Source of the DNA: Grimontia celer
GTDB lineage: Bacteria; Pseudomonadota; Gammaproteobacteria; Enterobacterales; Vibrionaceae
DNA: 64,000 nt
Assembly: GCF_900055185.1 (NCBI RefSeq)
Contig: NZ_FIZX01000005.1
Location: 162,359 to 226,358 of the forward strand
Direction of reading: 5' to 3'
The notes beneath the pieces were generated by a model, which was not told the origin of the DNA, ran no database searches, and worked only from the letters and a program-made list of their open reading frames with translations. A program made the position numbers and the translations under genes. Position 1 is the stretch's first letter, and each line of letters opens with the position of its first letter. Shown in pieces: positions 1-8,803 of this stretch.

Positions 1-69
1 GTTGCCGAACATACTTTGCCTCTTGCCAACAATGCACCGAAAAAACGCGGTGCGAAAAGCGCAGTATGA
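1..69 (+). CDS. possible C-terminal tail of an upstream gene (partial)
   Basis: Frame 1 is open from the window edge to a TGA at 67-69 and gives a 22-residue, Lys/Arg-rich tail ending KKRGAKSAV. It could be the end of a gene whose body lies outside the window. The stretch is too short to show coding bias, and another frame is open for a similar distance, so this is a weak call with no family recognised. The next 130 bases hold no gene I can support. Confidence 0.25.
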   Translation, partial: VAEHTLPLANNAPKKRGAKSAV

Positions 70-200
70 AGACACTTAAACGGTTATTTATACTTCGGTG
101 TTTTGCCTATACCTTTGTCACGATAACGTCACGAACAGGCAAGAAAACATATTAATAACATTATCAATGCAACAACAATCGAAAAAGACTCTCGAAAAAT

Positions 201-230
201 AAAAAAGGCTGCAACATGGCAGCCTTTCTT
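201..230 (-). terminator. rho-independent terminator of ppc
   Basis: Arms at 207-212 and 219-224 (ggctgc/gcagcc) are extended by an AAA/TTT pairing. On the minus strand the hairpin is followed by a long T tract (complement of the A run at 195-206). It lies about 20 bases past the ppc stop. Confidence 0.85.
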
Positions 231-251
231 AATTTTGAATCAGTTTCTCAT

Positions 252-2882
252 TTATCCGGTATTTCGCATGCCAGCAGCAATACCTGCGATGGTCACCATC
301 AACGCTTCATCCAATTCAGTATTTTCCTCTTCTGTAGCACGTGTACGGCACAGAAGCTCAGCCTGAAGCATATTCAGCGGTTCAACATAGATGTTACGCA
401 GACGGATAGATTCGGCACCCCAAGGGTTCTGTTCCATCAAGTGGTCGCTGTTCTCAACCATTAGTACCGCTTTGATGTCTTGCGCTAAACGATCGCGCAG
501 TTCGTCACCCAGTCTCCAAAGAGATTCATCCACCAGTTTCTCATCATAGTATTGAGAAATGGATGGGCTGGTCTTGGTGAATACCATCTCCAGCATACCC
601 AGACGGGTTGAGAAGAATGGCCACTCGCGACACATCTCCTCAAGGAACTTGAGGTGACCGTTATCGATAGAGAACTGAATCGCCTGACCAGCACCCAGCC
701 AAGCTGGCAGCAACAAACGGTTCTGACTCCATGCGAAAATCCATGGGATAGCGCGAAGGCTTTCTACGCCGCCATTCGGGTTACGTTTAGATGGACGGGA
801 ACCCAATGGCAGTTTACCCAGTTCCAACTCTGGTGTTGTCGCTCGGAAATAAGGAACGAAGTCTTCGTGACCACGAACGACGCCACGGTAAGCTTCACAG
901 GAAACTTCGCTTAAGGTTTCCATCAAGTCGCGCCATTCCTGCTTAGGTGCTGGTGGTGGCAACAGGTTCGCTTCCAGAATTGCGCTGGCGTAAAGATTCA
1001 GGCTCTGAATGGCAACGTCCGGCAGACCCAGCTTGAAGCGAATCATCTCGCCCTGCTCAGTCACGCGAAGGCCACCTTTCAGACTACGAGGAGGCTGGGA
1101 CAGCAGTGCAGCGTGCGCAGGCGCACCACCGCGACCAATAGAACCACCACGGCCGTGGAACAGCACCAGATCGACACCGGCGTCTTCACACAGCTCAACC
1201 AGTTGCTCCATAGCTTTATATTGGGCCCAACCTGCCGCCATCACACCTGCGTCTTTGGCGGAGTCCGAGTAGCCAATCATGACCATCTGGAAATTTTGGA
1301 TAAAGCCGCGGTACCAGTCGATGCTCAGCAGTTGGCTGATCACAGACTTGGCATTGTTGAGGTCTTCCAGGGTTTCAAACAGCGGACATACGTCCATACG
1401 AAACGGACAGCCAGCTTCTTTCAGAAGAAGATGAACCGCCAGCACATCAGACGCTGTGCGTGCCATAGAGATGACGTAGGCACCCAGAGCTTCACGAGGC
1501 TGCTGCGCTACGATACGGCAGGTATCCAGCACTTCCTGTACTTCATCAGAAGGCTCCCAGTCACGTGGCAGCAAAGGACGCTTAGAGCTCAGCTCACGAA
1601 TAAGGAACGCTTGTTTGTCCTGCTCGCTCCACTGGCTATAGTCGCCCATGCCCAATGTGCGGGTCACTTCAGACAGCACATTCGCATGGCGGGTGCTTTC
1701 CTGGCGGATATCCAGCTTAATGAGGTTAACACCGAAGGTGCGGATACGGCGCAGCGTATCAAGCAGCAGACCATCAGCAATAATGCCCATGCCACATTCA
1801 TGCAGTGACTGGTAACACGCGTGCAGCGGTGTCCACAGCTGGTCAACGTTGGTGAGGATGTCTTTTTCATCGCTACGACGGCCATGGATTTGTGCATCCA
1901 GGTAATCCAGGGTGTTGGTCAGTGTCTTGCGCAGCGATTTCAGGATTGCTCGGTAAGGTTCGTGCTCGTCACCAGCCATGGCGCGAACCACGTCGTTGCA
2001 GCGTGTCATCGACAGTTCGCTGATGAGCTCCTGAATATCGCCCAAATAAAGATCAGCGGCTTTCCAACGGGACAGCAGCAGTACTTCACGGGTGACTTCT
2101 GATGTCACGAACGGGTTACCGTCGCGGTCACCACCCATCCAGCTTGAGATCTGGATGGGCGAAGCTTCAACGGTCAGACCACGGCCAAGGTGACGCTTCA
2201 TCTTCTGGTCAAACTGACGCAGGAATTCCGGTACAGCTTGCCACAGACTATTTTCAATCACCGCATAACCCCATTTGGCTTCATCAAGCGGGGTTGGGCG
2301 TTGCTTACGGATAACGTCAGAGTGCCATGCCTGGGAGATCAGTTGTTCAAGGCGAAGTTCTGCTTTATCACGCTCGCTGGAAGAGAGGTCGCCAAGTTCA
2401 AGTTTGGACAAACATTTGTTGATTTGAACCAGCTTATGAATGGTAGTACGACGCGCGATTTCCGTCGGGTGTGCTGTCAGCACCAGTTCGATCTTCAGGT
2501 CATCAACGGCTTTATCACGCTCACCGTCAGACACATCTGCGTTTTGCAGTCGCATAAACAGATCGTCCAGTGAGTCAGGGTTACATACCTGCTCTTCACA
2601 GTGGCGAGAAACAGAATGGTACTGTTCAGCGATATTGGTGAGGTTGAGGAACTGGCTGAATGCGCGCGCTACAGGAAGTAGTTGGTCATTCGGCAGGCTT
2701 TGCAGCACATCGATCAGCTTGGCGTGATCGTCTTTATTACCCGCAGAGGCGGATTTAGAGAGCTGACGGATCTCTTCTACCTTGGCCAGCAACTCTTCAC
2801 CGTGGGCACCTTTAATGGTGTTGCCCAGAAGGTGACCGAGCATGCTGACATTGCTCTTTAGAGCGTCATACTTGTCATTCAT
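252..2882 (-). CDS. ppc: phosphoenolpyruvate carboxylase
   Basis: Carboxylates phosphoenolpyruvate to oxaloacetate, the main anaplerotic reaction feeding the TCA cycle; cytoplasmic tetramer. The 876-residue product has the family's usual length. Visible motifs are the catalytic LTAHPTE (His138), the lysine-containing [10 protein letters not shown], the Arg/Gly loop [12 protein letters not shown], and the conserved C-terminus RNTG. The open frame extends 21 codons further upstream, but the start at 2882 gives the canonical N-terminus [16 protein letters not shown]. It is divergent from argC across about 480 bases and ends at its own terminator. Oxaloacetate links it to the aspartate used by ArgG next door, although the genes are transcribed separately. 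Confidence 0.98.
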   Translation of the reverse strand: MNDKYDALKSNVSMLGHLLGNTIKGAHGEELLAKVEEIRQLSKSASAGNKDDHAKLIDVLQSLPNDQLLPVARAFSQFLNLTNIAEQYHSVSRHCEEQVCNPDSLDDLFMRLQNADVSDGERDKAVDDLKIELVLTAHPTEIARRTTIHKLVQINKCLSKLELGDLSSSERDKAELRLEQLISQAWHSDVIRKQRPTPLDEAKWGYAVIENSLWQAVPEFLRQFDQKMKRHLGRGLTVEASPIQISSWMGGDRDGNPFVTSEVTREVLLLSRWKAADLYLGDIQELISELSMTRCNDVVRAMAGDEHEPYRAILKSLRKTLTNTLDYLDAQIHGRRSDEKDILTNVDQLWTPLHACYQSLHECGMGIIADGLLLDTLRRIRTFGVNLIKLDIRQESTRHANVLSEVTRTLGMGDYSQWSEQDKQAFLIRELSSKRPLLPRDWEPSDEVQEVLDTCRIVAQQPREALGAYVISMARTASDVLAVHLLLKEAGCPFRMDVCPLFETLEDLNNAKSVISQLLSIDWYRGFIQNFQMVMIGYSDSAKDAGVMAAGWAQYKAMEQLVELCEDAGVDLVLFHGRGGSIGRGGAPAHAALLSQPPRSLKGGLRVTEQGEMIRFKLGLPDVAIQSLNLYASAILEANLLPPPAPKQEWRDLMETLSEVSCEAYRGVVRGHEDFVPYFRATTPELELGKLPLGSRPSKRNPNGGVESLRAIPWIFAWSQNRLLLPAWLGAGQAIQFSIDNGHLKFLEEMCREWPFFSTRLGMLEMVFTKTSPSISQYYDEKLVDESLWRLGDELRDRLAQDIKAVLMVENSDHLMEQNPWGAESIRLRNIYVEPLNMLQAELLCRTRATEEENTELDEALMVTIAGIAAGMRNTG

Positions 2883-3114
2883 AGTGCGTCCGTTTCGTAA
2901 CTTTGTTACATCCAAATTGCAATCGTAATGGCTCAATCTAGCCAATGAGTGGCATAAAGGTCAATCACCCACCGTATTATTTCACCGCATTTTTTTGTCT
3001 ATCCCTTGAGCAATAAGGCATTGCGGAAGTTGTAACAAAATTACATTTAAAGCACTGGGTTTAGGCAAAAACGCTAGCCTGTCGCAGGTGGGTGACTTTA
3101 TTTTAAACAGACTG

Positions 3115-3143
3115 TTGACATTAGTCATTTATCACGCTAAAAA
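3115..3143 (+). promoter_or_regulatory. argC operon sigma-70 promoter
   Basis: A perfect -35 TTGACA (3115-3120) is followed by a 17-base spacer and a -10 TAAAAA (3138-3143). This predicts transcription starting near 3150 and an untranslated leader of about 210 bases before argC. The ArgR-type boxes begin immediately at the -10. Confidence 0.7.
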
Positions 3144-3181
3144 GCACATATAAATTCATTTAAAATGAATAAACAATTATA
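3143..3181 (+). promoter_or_regulatory. ArgR operator (two tandem ARG boxes)
   Basis: ARG boxes have the form TGAAT-N4-ATTCA, usually as two 18-bp boxes about 3 bp apart. Here the half-sites are CACAT (3145-3149), ATTCA (3154-3158), TGAAT (3166-3170) and AATTA (3175-3179). Spacings are N4, N7 and N4, exactly those of a double ARG box. The two central half-sites are perfect and the outer two are degenerate. The operator abuts the -10 of the argC promoter, where bound ArgR would block initiation. Confidence 0.6.
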
Positions 3182-3199
3182 ATTCGCCAAAAAAAGCTC

Positions 3200-3277
3200 A
3201 TGGAAGCAGCGAAAAGGTACGATACGAATATGGATAAGTTCTCAAACTCCCTTCTCCAGCGACGACGCCGACGTTAA
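3200..3277 (+). CDS. putative arginine leader peptide (attenuator)
   Basis: A 25-codon frame (ATG at 3200) lies between the argC promoter and argC and ends in Gln plus five consecutive arginine codons (CGA CGA CGC CGA CGT, 3260-3274) directly before TAA. An in-frame ATG at 3230 would give a 15-residue version. Neither start has a strong ribosome-binding site: AAGG at 3214-3217 sits 12 bases before the second ATG. A run of codons for the pathway end product, just before the stop and followed by overlapping hairpins, is the hallmark of amino-acid operon leader peptides such as those of his, thr and leu. The function is inferred; I know of no described case for argCBGH. Confidence 0.55.
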   Translation: MEAAKRYDTNMDKFSNSLLQRRRRR

Positions 3278-3319
3278 AAGCGTTGGGCGTATCTGCCCCT
3301 CCTGCAGCTGAGCGAGCTG
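3265..3319 (+). promoter_or_regulatory. candidate attenuator hairpins in the argC leader
   Basis: Arm 3265-3273, which covers the last three arginine codons, pairs with 3281-3290 (9 bp with one bulged G). Part of that second arm, GGGC (3285-3288), can instead pair with GCCC (3295-3298). A third hairpin, cagct/agctg (3305-3309 and 3315-3319), is followed by a T-rich but interrupted stretch. The mutually exclusive pairing around the Arg codons fits attenuation, but the terminator-like element is weak, so the mechanism (intrinsic, Rho-dependent or translational) is open. Confidence 0.35.
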
Positions 3320-3360
3320 AATGTTTCATCATTCTACCCAAAGAAATAAACGGACTTTTC

Positions 3361-4368
3361 ATGTTAAAGACAGTGATTGTCGGTGCAAGTGGATACACAG
3401 GTGCCGAGCTGACCAAAATGGTATTTCTCCATCCTGAGCTTGAGCTTTCAGGATTGTATGTCTCTGAAAACAGTGTGGATGCGAATAAACCTATCGGTGA
3501 TTTGCACGGCGCACTGAAAGGTCTGATTGACCTTCCACTTCAGCCTCTTAAAGATGTCAGTGCTGTCGCAAAATCTGCGGATGTGGTGTTGCTGGCAACG
3601 GCTCATGAAGTTAGCCACAACATCGCACCAACCTTCTTAGCCGAAGGCTGTAAGGTCTTTGATTTATCCGGCGCTTTCCGCGTTCAATCTGACAGCTTCT
3701 ATACCGACTACTACGGCTTCGAGCACCAATACGGCGAGTGGCTGGAAAAAGCGGTTTATGGACTGGCAGAGTGGAACGAGGCAGATATTGCAAAAGCCGA
3801 CTTGGTTGCAGTGCCTGGTTGTTACCCAACGGCTTCACAGTTGGCGTTGAAGCCACTGCTGGATGCTGGACTTATCGACACCCAACAATGGCCGGTGATC
3901 AATGCGGTAAGCGGTGTGTCTGGTGCGGGTCGCAAAGCGTCTATGACTAACAGTTTCTGCGAAGTTAGCCTTCATGCTTACGGTGTATTCACCCACCGTC
4001 ACCAACCGGAAATTTCTACTCACTTGGGTTGTGATGTGATTTTCACACCTCATCTTGGCAACTTTAAGCGCGGCATTCTCGCGACCATCACTGCCAAACT
4101 GGCAGAAGGCGTCTGTGAATTGCAGGTAACAGAAGCACTGGAAAAAGCTTACGAAAACAAAACTTTGGTTCGTCCTTTGGGCGCGGGCCAAAGTGCGAAG
4201 CTGCAATCGGTTCAAAACACCGGATTTTGCGATATTGGCTGGTCTGTGAAAGGTCAACACGTGATTCTGACGTCAGCAATCGATAACTTGCTGAAAGGTG
4301 CTGCCAGTCAGGCGGTGCAGTGCATAAACATTCGCTTTGGATTCTCGCCGCTCACGGCGATTGTGTAG
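3361..4368 (+). CDS. argC: N-acetyl-gamma-glutamyl-phosphate reductase
   Basis: Reduces N-acetylglutamyl-5-phosphate with NADPH to the semialdehyde, the third step of arginine synthesis. The 335-residue product starts [17 protein letters not shown] with the Rossmann motif GASGYTG. The catalytic cysteine is in [11 protein letters not shown], near residue 154, and the HRHQPEI region is conserved. The frame is open back to 3283, but the start at 3361 gives the standard N-terminus. It is the first gene of argC-argB-argG-argH, with argB starting 10 bases after its stop. In many Vibrio genomes argE lies divergently just upstream; here ppc takes that place. Confidence 0.97.
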   Translation: MLKTVIVGASGYTGAELTKMVFLHPELELSGLYVSENSVDANKPIGDLHGALKGLIDLPLQPLKDVSAVAKSADVVLLATAHEVSHNIAPTFLAEGCKVFDLSGAFRVQSDSFYTDYYGFEHQYGEWLEKAVYGLAEWNEADIAKADLVAVPGCYPTASQLALKPLLDAGLIDTQQWPVINAVSGVSGAGRKASMTNSFCEVSLHAYGVFTHRHQPEISTHLGCDVIFTPHLGNFKRGILATITAKLAEGVCELQVTEALEKAYENKTLVRPLGAGQSAKLQSVQNTGFCDIGWSVKGQHVILTSAIDNLLKGAASQAVQCINIRFGFSPLTAIV

Positions 4369-4378
4369 GAGAGTGGCA

Positions 4379-5158
4379 ATGAGTTTACGTCCTTTGGTAG
4401 TCAAACTGGGTGGTGCAGCGCTGTCTTGCACAGAGACTCTGGATAAATTATTCGCGTCAATCAGTCAGTATCAGGCTTCTGCGCATCGCCAATTGGTGAT
4501 TGTTCACGGTGGGGGCTACCTGGTTGATGACTTGATGAAAGCGCTGAACCTGAAAGTGGAGAAAAAGCAGGGTTTGCGAGTCACTCCAAAAGATCAGATC
4601 AATGTGGTCGCGGGTGCACTGGCGGGTACGGCCAACAAACTGCTGCAGGGCGAGGCAATCAAATGTGGCATTAACGCAGTTGGTCTGAGTCTGGCTGACG
4701 GCGGTTTATGTAAAGTGACCCAACTTGACCCTGAGCTTGGCAATGTGGGTAAGGCAACACCGGGCGATTCGTCCGTCGTACAAGCGATTTTGTCAGCAGG
4801 TGCAGTTCCAATCATCAGCTCTATCGGTATTGATGCTGAAGGTGAACTGATGAATGTTAATGCGGATCAGGCGGCAGTGGCAGTAGCAGCTGCATTGGAT
4901 GCTGAACTGGTTCTGTTGTCAGACGTGAGTGGCGTACTCAATGGCAAGGGAAAACTCATGCCAACGCTTGATGAGAAGTTAGCAGATGAATTAATTGAAA
5001 GCGGCGTGATCACCGACGGCATGATCGTCAAAGTGAAAGCGGCGTTTGAAGCGGCAAACGCGTTGGGGCGTCCTATTCAGGTCGCGAGCTGGCGTTACCC
5101 CGAGAAGCTCGCTGAGATGTTCGGCGGCAGCAATATCGGCACCCGTTTCACCGTTTAA
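4379..5158 (+). CDS. argB: acetylglutamate kinase
   Basis: Phosphorylates N-acetyl-L-glutamate with ATP, the second step of arginine synthesis. The 259-residue product carries the amino-acid-kinase signatures [10 protein letters not shown] at the N-terminus, [12 protein letters not shown] and the [12 protein letters not shown] nucleotide/substrate loop. The start at 4379 follows GGAG of gaga-gtggca and gives [12 protein letters not shown]. It lacks the N-terminal extension found in arginine-inhibited hexameric kinases, so it is probably the dimeric, arginine-insensitive type. Control would then rest on transcription and on the acetylglutamate synthase step. Second gene of the operon. Confidence 0.96.
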   Translation: MSLRPLVVKLGGAALSCTETLDKLFASISQYQASAHRQLVIVHGGGYLVDDLMKALNLKVEKKQGLRVTPKDQINVVAGALAGTANKLLQGEAIKCGINAVGLSLADGGLCKVTQLDPELGNVGKATPGDSSVVQAILSAGAVPIISSIGIDAEGELMNVNADQAAVAVAAALDAELVLLSDVSGVLNGKGKLMPTLDEKLADELIESGVITDGMIVKVKAAFEAANALGRPIQVASWRYPEKLAEMFGGSNIGTRFTV

Positions 5159-5226
5159 ACAACACAGAATTTATTAGTCATTACCGCCTGTACTGACCGT
5201 CAGAGCGGTGAACATGGAGAATTTAA

Positions 5227-6438
5227 ATGAGCGATATCAAAAAGGTAGTACTAGCATACTCTGGCGGTCTGGATACGTCTGCGATCATTCCTTGGCTGAA
5301 AGAGAACTATGACTGTGAAGTCGTGGCATTTGTTGCGGATGTGGGCCAGGGCGAAGAAGAGCTGGTTGGTATTGAAGAAAAAGCGATCGCTTCTGGCGCG
5401 TCAGCGTGTTACATCGCTGATCTGAAAGAAGAGATGGTCGCAGATTACATCTACCCAAGCCTGAAAACCGGTGCAGTTTACGAAGGTAAATACCTGCTGG
5501 GTACGTCAATGGCACGTCCAATCATCGCAAAAGCACAAGTGGAATGTGCGCTGGAAGTCGGCGCAGATGCACTGTGTCACGGCTGTACCGGTAAAGGTAA
5601 TGACCAGGTGCGTTTCGAAAGCGCGTTTGCTGCGCTGGCACCACAACTGAAAGTGATTGCACCTTGGCGTGAGTGGGACCTTCGTTCTCGTGAAGCCCTG
5701 CTGGATTACCTGGCAGAACGCAACATTCCTTGTACTGCAAGCCTTGAGAAAATCTACAGCCGTGATGCAAACGCATGGCACATCTCTACCGAAGGCGGTG
5801 TACTGGAAGATACCTGGAACCAGCCAAACGAGCTTTGCTGGGTATGGACTGTGGATCCAGAGCAGGCACCTGACCAGTCTGAAACCGTTTCTCTGTTGAT
5901 TGAGAAAGGCGAAGTAGTAGCTGTTGACGGTGAGCGTTTGAGCCCATACCAAGTGCTGACCACGCTGAACGAGAAAGGCGCGCGTCATGGTGTAGGCCGT
6001 ATCGATATCGTTGAAAACCGTCTGGTCGGCATGAAGTCCCGTGGCTGTTATGAAACTCCGGGCGGCACCATCATGATGGAAGCCCTGCGTGGTGTTGAGC
6101 AGCTGGTTCTGGACAAAGATTGCTACGAATACCGTGAAGAGATTGGCCTGAAAGCGTCTCACCTTATCTATGATGGCCGTTGGTTCACGCCGCTGTGTAA
6201 GTCACTTCTGGCTGCAGCAGAATCACTGGCTGAGCCAGTAAGTGGTGAAGTAGTAGTGAAACTGTACAAAGGACAGGCTACAGTAGTGCAGAAGCGCTCG
6301 CTCAACAGCCTGTACTCCGAAGAATTCGCGACTTTCGGTGAAGATGACGTATACGATCACAGCCATGCTGGTGGTTTTATCCGTCTCTACTCGCTGTCGA
6401 GCCGTATTCGTGCGCTGAACGAGAAAAAACAAAAATAA
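5227..6438 (+). CDS. argG: argininosuccinate synthase
   Basis: Joins citrulline and aspartate using ATP to make argininosuccinate. The 403-residue product starts with the ATP-pyrophosphatase loop [11 protein letters not shown] (about residues 9-19) and has [15 protein letters not shown] and the citrulline/aspartate-binding region around [12 protein letters not shown] good ribosome-binding site (GGAG) precedes the ATG. argF, which often lies between argB and argG in relatives, is missing here, so ornithine carbamoyltransferase must be encoded elsewhere. argH follows after 40 bases. Confidence 0.98.
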   Translation: MSDIKKVVLAYSGGLDTSAIIPWLKENYDCEVVAFVADVGQGEEELVGIEEKAIASGASACYIADLKEEMVADYIYPSLKTGAVYEGKYLLGTSMARPIIAKAQVECALEVGADALCHGCTGKGNDQVRFESAFAALAPQLKVIAPWREWDLRSREALLDYLAERNIPCTASLEKIYSRDANAWHISTEGGVLEDTWNQPNELCWVWTVDPEQAPDQSETVSLLIEKGEVVAVDGERLSPYQVLTTLNEKGARHGVGRIDIVENRLVGMKSRGCYETPGGTIMMEALRGVEQLVLDKDCYEYREEIGLKASHLIYDGRWFTPLCKSLLAAAESLAEPVSGEVVVKLYKGQATVVQKRSLNSLYSEEFATFGEDDVYDHSHAGGFIRLYSLSSRIRALNEKKQK

Positions 6439-6478
6439 ACAGCAGCTGGAAGCAATAGAGTTTTAAGGAGAAGTAAGT

Positions 6479-8356
6479 ATGGCGTTATGGGGCGGAAGGT
6501 TTAGTCAGGCAGCAGACACGCGGTTCAAGCAGTTTAACGATTCGTTGCGTTTTGACTATCGCCTCGCGGAGCAGGACATCGTAGGTTCAATTGCCTGGTC
6601 AAAGGCACTGCGCTCAGTGGGCGTATTGTCTGAGATTGAGCAGCAACGCCTCGAGCTTGCACTGAATGAAATCAAGCTGGCTGTGATGGAAGATCCAGAG
6701 CAGATCCTGCGCTCTGACGCTGAAGACATTCACAGCTGGGTCGAGCAGCAACTGATAGCCAAAGTGGGCGATTTGGGTAAAAAGCTGCACACCGGTCGTT
6801 CGCGTAACGATCAGGTCGCCACTGACCTTAAGCTTTGGTGTCGTCAGCAAGGTCAACAGCTTCTCCTTGCACTCGATAAACTGCAAAACCAGATGGTAAA
6901 GGTCGCGGCAGAAAACCAGAACACGGTTCTGCCGGGCTATACCCACCTTCAACGTGCCCAGCCAGTGACATTTGCACACTGGTGTCTGGCTTACGTTGAA
7001 ATGTTCGAGCGTGATTACTCGCGCTTGAGCGATGCACTGAACCGCTTGGACACCTGCCCATTGGGTTCTGGTGCTCTTGCAGGTACCGCATATCCGATTG
7101 ACCGTGAAGCACTTGCTCACAGCTTGGGTTTCCGCCGTGCAACCCGCAACAGTCTGGACTCGGTTTCTGACCGTGACCATGTGATGGAGCTGATGTCTGT
7201 GGCATCGGTGTCTATGCTGCACCTGTCGCGCATGGCCGAAGATCTGATTTTCTACAACTCTGGCGAGTCCAACTTTGTCGAGCTCGCAGACGCTGTGACA
7301 TCAGGCTCATCCCTGATGCCACAAAAGAAAAATCCAGATGCGCTTGAGCTTATCCGTGGTAAGACGGGCCGCGTTTATGGCGCTATGTCTGCGATGATGA
7401 TGACAGTGAAAGCACTGCCGCTTGCCTACAACAAAGACATGCAGGAAGACAAAGAAGGGCTATTCGACGCGCTCGACACCTGGTTTGACTGTATCGAAAT
7501 GGCGGCGCTTTGTTTTGATGGCATCAAAATCAACAAAGACCGTACGCTGGAAGCGGCGATGCAAGGTTACTCCAACGCGACTGAGCTTGCAGATTACCTG
7601 GTTGCCAAGGGCATTCCTTTCCGTGAAGCGCACCATATCGTAGGTGTCGCAGTGGTCGCCGCCATTGAAAAAGGTTGTGCACTGGAAGAGCTTTCTCTTG
7701 AGGACATGAAGCAGTTCTCGCCAGTGATTGACGAGGATGTTTATCCTATCCTCACCATCGAATCGTGTCTTGAGAAGCGCTGTGCGCTGGGTGGTGTGGC
7801 GCCGAATCAGGTGGAATACGCCATTAGTCAGGCAGAGAAGCGTTTGGAAAAACGTTACTCGCCAAGCGTGAAAGTGCGTGGTGCGCGTCTTACTGACCTT
7901 GATGCGATTGAAGGCATGGTGGTTTACTGGGCGGGACTGGGTGAAAACCTGCCGCGTGAACGTAATGAACTGGTTCGTGATATTGGTTCGTTTGCGGTTG
8001 CGGAGCATCAGGGTGAAGTGACAGGTTGTGCATCGCTTTATGTTTATGACTCGGGTCTTGCGGAAGTGCGCTCTTTGGGCGTGGAAGCAGGCTGGCAGAA
8101 TCAAGGGCAGGGCAGCGCGATTGTTCAACACCTGCTGAAAAAAGCGAGTGGCATGGCCATCAAGAAAGTGTTTGTGCTGACCCGTGTACCAGAGTTCTTT
8201 ATGCGTCAGGGCTTTATTCCAACGTCTAAATCTTTGCTGCCTGAGAAGGTGATGAAAGATTGCGACCGCTGTCCACGCCTTCATGCGTGTGATGAAGTGG
8301 CACTGGAGTTTACCTTTGATCAGGACAGATTGATTGCTAAAGCCAACGTCGCTTAA
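6479..8356 (+). CDS. argH: argininosuccinate lyase fused to a GNAT acetyltransferase, ArgH(A)
   Basis: Residues 1 to about 460 are a complete argininosuccinate lyase with the superfamily signature [11 protein letters not shown] near residue 275; it releases arginine and fumarate. From about residue 465 to 625 follows a GNAT acetyltransferase domain with an acetyl-CoA loop near residue 540 (WQNQGQGSA). Such ArgH(A) fusions are known from Vibrio, Moritella and Alteromonas relatives, where the extra domain supplies N-acetylglutamate synthase, the first step of the pathway. A plain lyase is about 460 residues. The operon therefore encodes the first three committed steps plus the last two in four genes. 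It ends at a strong terminator. Confidence 0.96.
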   Translation: MALWGGRFSQAADTRFKQFNDSLRFDYRLAEQDIVGSIAWSKALRSVGVLSEIEQQRLELALNEIKLAVMEDPEQILRSDAEDIHSWVEQQLIAKVGDLGKKLHTGRSRNDQVATDLKLWCRQQGQQLLLALDKLQNQMVKVAAENQNTVLPGYTHLQRAQPVTFAHWCLAYVEMFERDYSRLSDALNRLDTCPLGSGALAGTAYPIDREALAHSLGFRRATRNSLDSVSDRDHVMELMSVASVSMLHLSRMAEDLIFYNSGESNFVELADAVTSGSSLMPQKKNPDALELIRGKTGRVYGAMSAMMMTVKALPLAYNKDMQEDKEGLFDALDTWFDCIEMAALCFDGIKINKDRTLEAAMQGYSNATELADYLVAKGIPFREAHHIVGVAVVAAIEKGCALEELSLEDMKQFSPVIDEDVYPILTIESCLEKRCALGGVAPNQVEYAISQAEKRLEKRYSPSVKVRGARLTDLDAIEGMVVYWAGLGENLPRERNELVRDIGSFAVAEHQGEVTGCASLYVYDSGLAEVRSLGVEAGWQNQGQGSAIVQHLLKKASGMAIKKVFVLTRVPEFFMRQGFIPTSKSLLPEKVMKDCDRCPRLHACDEVALEFTFDQDRLIAKANVA

Positions 8357-8370
8357 ACAAGCATCCAATG

Positions 8371-8400
8371 AATAAAAACCGGCTTAGGCCGGTTTTTTGT
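8371..8400. terminator. bidirectional terminator between argH and the DUF3624 gene
   Basis: Perfect 9-bp stem 8375-8383/8388-8396 with loop TTAG. A T run follows on the plus strand, and the flanking A run serves the minus strand, so it can end both convergent units. Confidence 0.9.
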
Positions 8401-8412
8401 GTTTTATAGTCG

Positions 8413-8664
8413 CTATTTTTTGGGCTCGGGCGCATTCATCCGAAACGGCATCAGAATGAGATGAAGGGAGAGCAAAATTGCACTGGCACCTGCACCAAAG
8501 AGCAGGGTGATGGACTCTATCGATTTCGGTGTGTCACTAAACCCGATAAACCATATCGGCCAAAGCACCATATTCATCACAGCAAGTTGAAACATGCAGC
8601 GTTTGCAGCGTCCGAGTTTGGCTCGGATGGTGAGAGAAGCGTCTTTGCAGAAGCGGCAGCTCAT
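8413..8664 (-). CDS. DUF3624 family small membrane protein
   Basis: An 83-residue protein with an N-terminal CxxC pair (MSCRFC) and a second CxxC (GRCKRC), followed by two hydrophobic segments (about residues 28-45 and 50-72). This matches the DUF3624 family common in Vibrionaceae, whose function is unknown. The cysteines suggest a small metal-binding cap on a two-helix membrane protein; that is inference. It lies downstream of the flavoprotein gene but beyond that gene's terminator, so it is probably transcribed on its own. Confidence 0.75.
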   Translation of the reverse strand: MSCRFCKDASLTIRAKLGRCKRCMFQLAVMNMVLWPIWFIGFSDTPKSIESITLLFGAGASAILLSLHLILMPFRMNAPEPKK

Positions 8665-8703
8665 GAATAGTAAGCCTTAAAATATCAACTCGTTGCAGCC
8701 TAC

Positions 8704-8732
8704 AAAGAAAAAAGCCCTCCGTAAAGGAGGGC
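8704..8732 (-). terminator. terminator of the dihydrolipoamide dehydrogenase-like gene
   Basis: A 7-bp GC-rich stem, gccctcc/ggagggc (8714-8720 and 8726-8732), is followed on the minus strand by a T-rich tract (complement of 8704-8713). Confidence 0.85.
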
Positions 8733-8803
8733 AAATCATAAACCGAATCTTGGGGAGAGTCCGGTGTGCAAGTAAGGGGATTAACGTGTTATTGGAATCT
8801 TTT

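Noticed and set aside
2883..2945. 21-codon upstream extension of ppc
   Set aside because: The canonical PEP carboxylase N-terminus starts at 2882; the extension is just open sequence.
3283..3360. N-terminal extension of argC from 3283
   Set aside because: The 26 extra residues are not typical of ArgC. ATG 3361 begins the canonical [14 protein letters not shown], and the Arg-rich leader frame lies just upstream in a different frame.
5506..6162. 218-codon open frame antisense to argG
   Set aside because: It lies fully inside argG on the other strand; the protein shows no domain pattern and is a by-product of codon bias.
7460..8368. 302-codon open frame antisense to argH
   Set aside because: Long but antisense to the argH/GNAT coding region, with His/Arg/Phe-rich composition typical of shadow frames.
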